Shown here: positions 56,261 through 64,000 of the stretch, piece after piece
Layout: each line of letters opens with the position of its first letter
Numbering within the stretch: position 1 is the first letter of the stretch
DNA from: Gnetum montanum
Lineage: Eukaryota > Streptophyta > Gnetopsida > Gnetales > Gnetaceae
NCBI GenBank assembly: GCA_015680685.1
Contig: MNCI01030955.1
Coordinates: 536,552 to 600,551 of the forward strand
Length of the DNA stretch: 64,000 nt
Direction of reading: 5' to 3'
Notes under the pieces: model-generated
The model's database searches: none
What the model saw: the letters and a program-made list of their open reading frames with translations, nothing else
What the model was told of the DNA's origin: nothing
Program-made: the position numbers and the translations under genes

Positions 56261-57130
56261 ATGAAAAATGTGAACAAAGGAGATAATTTATCAAGAAAAT
56301 TATTATTTTGGATTAGAGATAGATGTTTATGTAGTGAAGAATGGATTTACATTTTTATTGATGGGGGAGCCCAAGAAAATTTTATTTCTTCTAGATTTGA
56401 GTTAGTGAAAAATCCTCATCCTAGATCCTACATGGTGCATTAGTTATCAAGAGACTTCTCTCAAGAGGTGAGAGGAATAGTGTGTTTTGAATTTTAAAAT
56501 TGAAATTTATCATGATATTGTGAAATATGATGTACTACTAATTGATTATGCTGATGTAATTTTTGGAAGACCTTGGAATTTTGATAATGATGCTCAACTT
56601 AATAAAGCAATAAATGTATGGAGTATAGCAAGACCAAATGAAATCCTTGAGTTGATTTCCATGATAATTAAGTAAGTGAGGCATTAAAGCTCACTTAATG
56701 TTTCCTTAATTCTTCTTGGAATGAAATAATATATTAAGGAATATGATGAGGCTAGTTTTGGTTTTGTGATTGTATCAATTGTTACTTCTAATCATGATGT
56801 TGTAAAATATGATGTACTACCAATTGATTATGCTAATGTAATTTTTGGAAGACCTTGGAATTTTGATGATGCTCAATTTAATAAAGCAAGAAATGTATGG
56901 AATATAGCAAGACCAAATGGAATCCATGAGTTGATTTCTATGATAATTAAGTAAGGCATCAAAGCTCACTTAATGTTTCCTTAATTCTTCTTAGAAGGAG
57001 ATAATATATTAAGGAAGATGTTGAGGCTAGTTTTGGTTTTGTGATTGTATTAATTGTTAGTTCCAATCATGATGTTGTATAGGTAGAACTTCCAATAGGT
57101 GTGCTAGACTTGAAGAAGTCCAAAGGGGAA
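56261..57130 (+). pseudogene. Protease region of element 6, with internal tandem duplication
   Basis: YIFIDGGAQENFISSRFEL near 56348-56404 is the active-site region (family has D-S/T-G; here D-G-G). The downstream segment DYADVIFGRPWNFD (family DxxxxLLGRPWQ(F/Y)D) occurs twice, in frames 56487-56675 and 56766-56954, from a tandem duplication. Confidence 0.75.
56511..57067 (+). repeat. Tandem duplication of a 275-282 bp protease segment
   Basis: Copies start at 56511 and 56793 with CATGAT(A/G)TTGT; a third copy begins at 57068 but departs after about 12 bases. The start of the third corresponds to the original sequence leading to the RT. Confidence 0.88.
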
Positions 57131-57179
57131 TTGGATGGACTACCACCAATGAGGAATGTTTAGCATCAAATTAACTTCT

Positions 57180-57990
57180 TCCTTGATTCTACCATTACAA
57201 ATGAAAGGACATACTAGATGATACCGAATCAAAAGGATAAATTACAAAGGCAAGTGGAGGAGTTTCTTACAAATGGCTTCCTTAGGGAATCAAAATCACC
57301 TTGAATAGTTTCATCAATACTTGTGCTAAAGGATAGTGAAGAATGGATAATGTGCATTAATTCTAGAGTTTTGAATAGAATAACAATGAGATAGAGGTTT
57401 CCTATTTCAAGGATGGATTATATCCTTAATGTACTTACTAATGCAAAGGTTTTTAGAAATATTGATTTAAAGAATGGATATCATTAAATTTGGATCAAGC
57501 CTAGTAATGAATAGAAGATAACTTTCAAGATATCGGATGGATTGTTTGAATGGTTGGTGATGCTATTTGGGCTTACAAATGCACCTGCTACATTCATGAG
57601 GTTGATGAATAATGTTCTCAAGAATTTGATTAGTAAGCATAGTATTATCTTCTTAAATGATATTTTGGTGTGCATCTATAATGACAAGGAGCACTTAAAT
57701 CACTTGAGAAGAATATGTCCTAAGTTAGAAGAGGAACATATGGTGCTCAATGTGAAGATGAGTCATTTCTTCAAGAGGAAGAACACATATTTGAAGCATG
57801 TGATTTCTAAAAATCAAATTTCAATGAAAGCTACTAAGGTGAAGGCCATTAGAGATTGGCCAACTCATAAAAATGTTATGTAGGTAAGATCATTTCTTCA
57901 TATAGTAGCTTTTTATAAGATGTTCATAAAAAATTTTAGTGGTATTTATTGCCTATATTTACTTTTCTTACGAAGAATCAAGATTTCAGG
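57180..57990 (+). pseudogene. Reverse transcriptase of element 6
   Basis: SSILVLKDSEEWIMCINSRV (about 57308-57367), FRNIDLKNGYH (about 57451-57483), LFEWLVMLFGLTNAPATFMR (57542-57601) and FLNDILV (57650-57670) are in order. The catalytic box is FLND for YLDD, so the first Asp is Asn. The 113-codon frame 57542-57883 is intact. Confidence 0.85.
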
Positions 57991-58059
57991 TGAGATGATC
58001 AAACCCAAAGTAGCGTTAACTTGTTGAAGGCAAAAATCACTAAGGAAATGGTGCTTGCA

Positions 58060-58440
58060 ATACCATATTTCTAGAAGCTTTTTCAAGTGAAGGTGGATGT
58101 AAGTGGACTTGCCATTGGAAGGATTCTTTCACAGGAAGGTATATCCATTGCTTTTTTTTTCAAAAAAGTTGAAAGATTAAAGGTAGACATATAGCATATA
58201 TGAGAGGGATTTGTACACTATTCTTTAAGCAATTAAGCTTTCAAGGCATTAACTATTTCCCAATGATTTCACTTTAATCACTAATCACAAAGCACTATAA
58301 TTTCTTAATTCCCAAAACAAATTAAATTATAAACACATGAAGTGGATGGCACAATTGTAGGAGTTTAGTTTTATGCTAAAGCACAAAAGTGAAAAAGCCA
58401 ATCTGATGGCTAACACATTGACTAGTGTACATGTGGTGAG
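58060..58440 (+). pseudogene. RNase H of element 6
   Basis: LFQVKVDVSGLAIGRILSQEG (about 58079-58141) is the opening of the domain with its first Asp (family VxxDASGxGIGAVLxQ). Later parts are frameshifted, with LKHKSEKANLMANTL near 58377-58421 (family KxGxxNxxADALSR; the Asp is lost). Confidence 0.7.
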
Positions 58441-58579
58441 TTTTAACATGATTCATGTGAAAAGTATGAAGGATTTTGCTGATTTATATGAATATGATTC
58501 AGATTTTGGATAGATGTGAAAAAGCCTCAAGGCACCATTATTAAGTAAGATAGACCAATGAAGGGACTATCATATTCAA

Positions 58580-59250
58580 GATGAACTATTATTCAAAAAT
58601 TGAAATGTTTATATTCTTAATTATGATTTTAGGATTGGTTGAAAAGCATTTTGGTGCTATGATAGGTTGCATGAACAAAGATAAGACATTGAAGCATGTG
58701 GATAGATACTATTTTTGGCCAAAATGGCTTCTTAATCTTCGAATTTATGAAGGAAAATTGACATGTTAGAAATTCAAGGGAGATGAAGGCATGGATGGAT
58801 GTTATATGCCTTTTTTGATTTCCAAAGATCCTTGGGAGAGTATGTCAATGGACTTTGTGAGTGAGATTTCGAAGACCAAAAGTTAGAATAATGTTATCTT
58901 TATGGTGGTGAACAAATTCTCTAAGATGATATACTTCATTCCATGTAAAAAGATGAGTGATGCATCTCATGCTATAAATTTTTCCTTCCAACATGTTGTG
59001 AAGTTTTCTAAGATTCCTTTAAATATTACTAGTGATAGAGACTCCATGTTTACTAGTTATTTTTAGAGATCCCTTTGCAAAATTTTAGGAACAAATTTAA
59101 TTTTTTTTCTAGTGCATATCATCCATGAGCCTAATGGAAAAACTAAAGTGGTCAATAAATCTTTGCTAAATATTTTGAGATGTTTACATGAAGAATAGTC
59201 TAATAGGTGGGACATTTTGTTATGTCATGCTTAATTTTCCTAAACTAATG
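58580..59250 (+). pseudogene. Integrase of element 6
   Basis: A zinc-binding part (KTLKHVDRYYFWPK near 58684) precedes the core. The core shows SMSMDFVSEI (58839-58868), the first Asp; FMVVNKFSKMIYFIPCKKMSDA; NITSDRDSMFTSYF (about 59021-59062), the second Asp; and a degraded HPQTDGQTEVVN segment near 59120-59155. Several stops. Confidence 0.8.
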
Positions 59251-59785
59251 TTTTTTATGTTAGTTTTGAAAAGATTTGATTTGAGGTTAATTATTTTTTT
59301 TGTCCAAATAATTTTAATAATATTAAGAGCTTTGATTGAGAAGCTTAATTGAGTGCTGATGTTGTGCAAGACATGAAAGATATTCTTCCTTAAGTAAGGG
59401 AAAATCTTGAGAAAAATGCTAAAGAAAGAATCCTTAAAAGGAATGAGGGTAAGAGGAAGCCAAAATTTGATATTGATAATCTTGTTTAAGTTCACTTGAA
59501 TAAGAAGAGGTTGAGAGGTATTACATTCTTAAAATTTAAAGCCAAGAAGATGGCTCCTTTTAGGATAAAAGTCAAAATCAATGATTATGATTTTGAAACT
59601 AACTTGCCAAATGATTCAGATTGTCTTTTATTTTTAATGTTGTAAATCTTGTGCATTACCATGGACTAGTAGAGGATGAGATCATGCAAGGCAGCATTAA
59701 TAAGTTGAATGAAGCTGTTAACAATCCCAAGCCTTTATAGGAGAGAAATGCAATCAAACTCAACAAGAGATAAACTTCCAACACT

Positions 59786-59885
59786 CATGGAGTGAAGAGG
59801 CATGAGTACTTGATCCATTGAAAGGATAAAACTACTAATGATGTTATTTGGATCCATGAGACCAAGCTTATTAAATGGGAAATCA
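59786..59885 (+). pseudogene. Chromodomain of element 6
   Basis: HEYLIHxKDKTTNDVIWI (x is a stop) fits the chromodomain core (YLVKWKGxxxEDxTWE). It lies at the end of pol, where chromoviruses carry it. Such domains direct integration into particular chromatin. One of the aromatic positions (W before K) is a stop. Confidence 0.7.
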
Positions 59886-59925
59886 CTTCTACCTTTACTT
59901 TCTTATTCACCTAAGTTCACTTTTT

Positions 59926-59941
59926 GAAGAATGGGAGAACT
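59926..59941 (+). other. Polypurine tract of element 6
   Basis: GAAGAATGGGAGAACT directly precedes the 3' LTR start. Confidence 0.65.
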
Positions 59942-60877
59942 TGTATAGAAGCACCTCTTCCAAACCACTTTTCATTCCTATAGGTAGAGGAATGAAGGTT
60001 TTGAGTAGCTAAGAAGATGTCTTGGTTACCAAAGAGACATATTACTTGAGACCTGGTCATGCACAAGAGATGTTCTATATGTTTAAGAGACATCTTGTCT
60101 AAGAGCTTGTTGATTATAGAAGATGTTTTATTTTCTTGGGAGATGTCTTAGCCAAAAGAGAAGGCATCTTACCTATTAAGAAGGCATCTCTAGGGAGATG
60201 TCTTAAATATGAAGGAAACATCTTGGATATGAAGGAGAGAGATGTCTCACTCCCAAAGGAAATGCCTTACCTAAAAGCCAAGGTTGACAAAGAGACATTT
60301 TATCAAGCCTATCAATGCTCCATGCAATCATGGAAACTTTCAAAATGATAGTTCTAAGATGGAAAATAGTTGAAAACATTAAGATCAAGATTACAAATAG
60401 CTAGGAATCTCCAAGTGGATCATGAAGAAGGTTTCCCTAGGATTCTTAGTATTGTGATTCATAAATCTTAATTATGTTGCAAGTTTTATATGTGATAAGT
60501 GCATGAGACCTAGAAGAGAGATTGCATAAGAGTGATGTACATCTCTATGGTCAATTGTATATGTGATATTGATCATTGTAGCTCTCAATGTAGGATTACA
60601 TCTTAGTTTTGTGATTGTGGAAGAGACCTACATTAATTATGCCTTACATTGAGATCAACCATGTGTGTGGTTGTGAAGTCTGATGCTCTATAATATTGTT
60701 GAGTGCATGTCAGTGTTAAGATTTTACCACTAGGTTAACATCTCATTGTTAGTACAAGCCCTATTTTAATTTATAGTCGATTATTCTATGTTTTTAAGAT
60801 TTCAACTCATGTCTAGTACTTTATTAAAACATTTTAGATATGATATTCCAATGTTCATTTATATTATCAGATGTCCA
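59942..60877 (+). repeat. Element 6 3' LTR
   Basis: TGTATAGAAG start. It carries the same AGACATCT/AGATGTCT cluster (60015-60300) as the 5' copy and the intact counterpart of the element 5 insertion site (GTGATGTACATCTC near 60534). Alignment with the 5' copy weakens after about 60760, so the end at 60877 is approximate. Confidence 0.75.
60015..60300. promoter_or_regulatory. AGACATCT/AGATGTCT motif cluster (element 6 3' LTR)
   Basis: At least nine motifs in both orientations, including GAGATGTCTT and GAGATGTCTC, at similar places to the 5' copy. Confidence 0.45.
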
Positions 60878-62690
60878 ATGCCTTGTTAATGCATTATATA
60901 TTTAAACTATTATTGAATTTTATATATATATATAAGCTATTTGCTATTATACGGGAGGGTGTTAGGCCTCAAAAAAATAAATCATAATATTAAAAAAAAA
61001 TTAGAGTACATCAAATCATCAAAGGAAGAGTTTAAAGAGAAAGATCAATGGTTTTAAGAATGTTGTTTCCATTTTTTATCCTTACAACCAATCTTGAAAA
61101 ACCTTCCCTATGGGATAAGAAAAGGATTAGGCCTCACTCTTATTCAGAAGTGCTCTCATGAGTTTTCACTTCTTACTAAAGGATTTTTTATAAATAGAAA
61201 GAGAAAAGTCTCTTTAAAGAAAAAAGAATACATCATTTAAAGATAAAGAACAAATAGTAATAAAAGTAGAAATATTACCATTTTGAGCTTCCAAAACAAA
61301 AAGAAATTAATACTATAGAAAAAAAATTAATTGTTCAACTTTCACTGGGATATTTTTTACTTGAATTTGTAGCTAAAAAGTGACATCTTTAAGAATTTGA
61401 TATTTCACACCTAAAGATAGGTCATAGTTATGCTCTTACTATTGGCTATTTCTATTTTGCATAAGCAGTAGGATCATGCCAATTATTATTAGCATACAGA
61501 TTAGATTTTTGTATGCAATGAGCTACTGTTATTTCTTTTATAAAATGGTTTTTATTTTTATTTTCCCTTTGAAGATGGTTTTACAAATGCTTACCACTTT
61601 GCCTATCATTTTCATAGTATCCTTAATGATTTTATTATATATCAATATTATTTTTCCTAAGTATTACCTTTCTAGCCTAAGCCTAAACTACGGAGTGTTA
61701 CATAGATAGTAATTTTGAATTTTCTAGCCTTGAAATTATAAATATTAATAACATAAAAATAATGCATCAACTGTGATGCTTAGGGTATAGGAACAAAATT
61801 TATTCCAAACTTGTCATGATCAACCTAATGTAAATTTTGTTTATGATACAACTATGGAGATTACTAATAGAGAAGAACCAATAGCAGCTATCCCAAGTAT
61901 TGATAACCAACCAATTTACATTACTTAGATTTGGGAAAGGCCTAGAATAAAGAAATTTCTAGATAGGTGTTGTTAGTACTTTCACATGCTAATCTAGACC
62001 ATGCTTCCCATGGCTACCACATCACATCCTCTGGAAGTGATTTACAAATGGATCAATTTTGAGTTTATCAAATTCATGATCTAGGATGAGAGAGATGGGG
62101 AAGCAATGAAGGATGAAAGCATATAAACACAAGAGATCTATAGGAAATGGCTAGATAAGATATGGTTTAACACCTCCTATAGAAAGTACAATGCAAACGA
62201 AATATTGTTGTTGGACTTGTAGCTAGTCCAACCTCAATATAATCCTGCTAGGACTTCTATTAAAGTTTAGAAGCTTTACTTATCATGGGTGAGTGATGTA
62301 TTTTAGCTCTATAATTACAAACTAAGTCTTACTTGTGTATGTAGGTTTAAAAATCTCAGCAACTTTGATACCTATTTATCATATAGAACTTTATGATGTA
62401 GATTATCACCACCAAGAACTAGAGGCTCATTGTCTATGAAAAATATCATGGTAATTTTGAAAATGCAATGAGACATCAATGGTATGCAATTCTAAAAAAG
62501 CATAATTGGATCCATTCTTTGCATGATGCTAATAACTTAAGCTTAGAAATGAAGTAGCCAAATGTCAAAACCTAAAATCTATATAGGATCAACTTTTTAA
62601 TTTAATGAATATGTTTAATTATTTAATGTTATTAGATGCATTTCAATACGATATTTTTTATTTCATTGACTAAATCATAGGATTATATGA
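60878..62690. other. AT-rich region, no gene recognised
   Basis: Frames are short and match nothing I know. A purine stretch GGGAGGG directly before TGTTAGGCC at 60960 resembles a polypurine tract and LTR start, but I found no partner LTR or duplication. A TA microsatellite lies at about 60921-60932. The region 61950-62560 has scattered coding-like pieces (EIYRKWLDKIWFNTSYRKYN) of unknown origin, perhaps another decayed mobile element. Confidence 0.4.
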
Positions 62691-63480
62691 TTGTAGTTAC
62701 AGTTATTGTTGTTGTTGTTGTTAGTATCGTCCTATATAAGTGAATACAATATGCATGTTAGAGCATTGTTAAAGTTTTTTATTCTTTGCTTGTATTATTA
62801 TGCAAGCGTAATCATAGATTTGCTATATATTTTATGATTAAATGTTAAAATTTAATTACCCTTGAAAGTTTTTATTTCTATTATCATATCTTTAAAAGTA
62901 TATGACTATGCATATTTTATTTTTTATGTATCTTTAAGTAGGCATATTTCATTTTGTATAATGAATAATTAGTTATGTATATTTTATTCTTATTCTTATT
63001 CTACACATGTAATTATACAATACTCTATTCATGGAGCATTTTGAACCCTAACCCTACCTAAGGCATACCCTCTATTACTTTTTGTCATTAAACTAGAATT
63101 CTAAATTTATTTTTAATTATAATTAAATATTGCATAAAATATTTTTGTTAAGTAAGTATATATATAAAGATATATATATATATATATATATAATGGCCTA
63201 GTTTAATGTCTTATTTGCTTTTCTAATAAATTCTTTTTTTAATAGAGGCAATGTACTAGGAAAAATTTTGGTAGCCTATTAGTTTAATAAAAAACCCAAT
63301 AACAAACCCAACAATAAGCTCAACAACAAAGTACAAGACAAACCCAACAACAAGCTTAACAAAAAAGTACAAGACAGGATAAGGGAAAAGAACCAGAGGT
63401 AGGTTTTAATTATTTTAAGGTTTGAATACTTCCCTTTTGTTCTTCATGTATGATGTTGATCCTATTGTGTTGCAAATGTC
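62691..63480. other. AT-rich region with microsatellites
   Basis: GTT repeats at about 62707-62722, TA repeats at about 63171-63192, and an AAC-rich tandem stretch (AACCCAACAACAAGCT units with AAGTACAAGACA) at about 63291-63376. I see no gene. Confidence 0.6.
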
Positions 63481-63509
63481 TCTAGGTCAAAAGGTACTTT
63501 ATCCAAGAA

Positions 63510-63755
63510 ATGGAGAGAGATTATGCAAGCACCAATTTTGAACAAACTCCCATTTTTTCATCTTCCATTCCTCCATCAAGATCACCACACATGTCATCGA
63601 TTTCTACAATGCTTGTAAGAGGTTCCTTTCCACAAGTGACACCGACACTAGCTCATGGATATGTTCCAATAATTCCTTCTTTTTCTATCTTGGGTTCTCC
63701 TTATTCGATGGGACATATAGTGATGGCTATCAAAGAAGAACTTGTGCTGCTTTAG
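63510..63755 (+). other. Open frame of 81 codons, unknown
   Basis: MERDYASTNFEQ opening, then a Ser/Pro-rich stretch. No domain recognised; it may be the start of a gag-like or transposon-related frame continuing with stops (KIVKDLEQLLEELESATCLA near 63920-63975). Low support as a gene. Confidence 0.25.
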
Positions 63756-64000
63756 CATCTTAGCCAACAAATTTCTAGTAACAAACCCTACTCTGTTCAT
63801 GAGAATGTCTACCATATACAGGAGTCCTAGTCACATGACTTCTAAGAAGATTATGAATTAGTATAAGCTAGAGTTCCATCATCTTTCCATCCAATTCCCA
63901 AAGATGCTCCAAAAATTGTTAAAGATCTAGAACAACTTTTAGAAGAATTGGAGAGTGCTACATGCCTAGCTTGCCATCTACAATCTTGTGAATGGTTCCT

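Larger units (their letters stand above)
48410..60877 (+). mobile_element. Element 6: Ty3/gypsy chromovirus, decayed, with element 5 nested in its 5' LTR
   Basis: LTRs start with TGTAT at 48410 and at 59942. The 5' LTR is split by element 5; without it, it is about 916 bp against about 936 bp for the 3' copy. Initiator tRNA-Met primer site, gag, protease, RT, RNase H, integrase and a chromodomain follow in order. The chromodomain places it among plant chromoviruses. Its exact 3' end and target duplication are not clear (AATAG on the left has no convincing partner on the right). Confidence 0.85.

Noticed and set aside
60960-61702. Possible LTR from TGTTAGGCC to GTGTTACA with a preceding GGGAGGG
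   Set aside because: No second copy in the window, no primer site after it, and the flanks (GAGGG, TAGAT) do not form a duplication.
63049-63058. Telomere-like CCCTAACCCT
   Set aside because: Under two repeat units; expected by chance.

Overview
The window looks like intergenic DNA from the nucleus of a seed plant with a large, repeat-rich genome. I found no host gene, tRNA, rRNA or CRISPR array. The base composition is AT-rich. Every coding-like stretch belongs to a retrotransposon, and nearly all are broken by stops and frameshifts, with many G-to-A and C-to-T changes. Lineage signatures (tRNA-Asp-primed Athila-like Ty3/gypsy, a dual-RNase-H Tat-like gypsy, a chromovirus, a gag-only copia, a plant L1-like LINE) fit any seed plant. 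A gymnosperm or another giant plant genome is an inference, not a demonstration.

Layout, left to right. 1-293 is the end of an LTR. 294-5430 is AT-rich DNA containing a diverged tandem array of about 190 bp units (roughly 2140-5430). 6061-9600 is a decayed Tat-like pol with two RNase H regions. Element 1 (10558-17395, plus strand, target site duplication ACCTT) is an Athila-like element that kept gag and protease but lost RT, RNase H and integrase. 18400-29445 is a decayed LINE. It is split by element 4 (21793-27679, duplication TGAAG), which lacks RT and is itself interrupted by a solo LTR (26106-26807, duplication ACTTG). Element 2 (30871-37677, minus strand, duplication CTAGT/CTAGC) has the same gag-protease-only structure as element 1. 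Element 3 (37841-48006, plus strand, duplication ATATC) is a longer relative that retains RT, RNase H and integrase. Element 6 (about 48410-60877, plus strand) is a Ty3/gypsy chromovirus. Its 5' LTR is split by element 5 (48992-54602, minus strand), a copia element in which I see gag only. 60878-64000 holds AT-rich DNA that I could not assign.

How the parts relate. Elements 1, 2, the solo LTR and the 1-293 fragment share LTR ends with element 3. Elements 1, 2 and 3 also share a tRNA-Asp primer site, gag-protease and a 3' untranslated region. This is consistent with a non-autonomous family mobilised by an autonomous partner.

The most interesting signals are at the RNA or DNA structure level. 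All seven LTR copies of this group can form a long hairpin whose arms differ between subfamilies but stay complementary. Its loop (AACCATAC) is complementary to a site about 130 nt downstream (GTATGGTT), suggesting a pseudoknot. A second covarying hairpin lies in the 3' untranslated region. Two unrelated LTR families also carry dense AGATGTCT/AGACATCT arrays that often contain the auxin-response core TGTCTC. Single-N gaps around 12012-12132 flank a piece that appears to be assembled in the wrong orientation.
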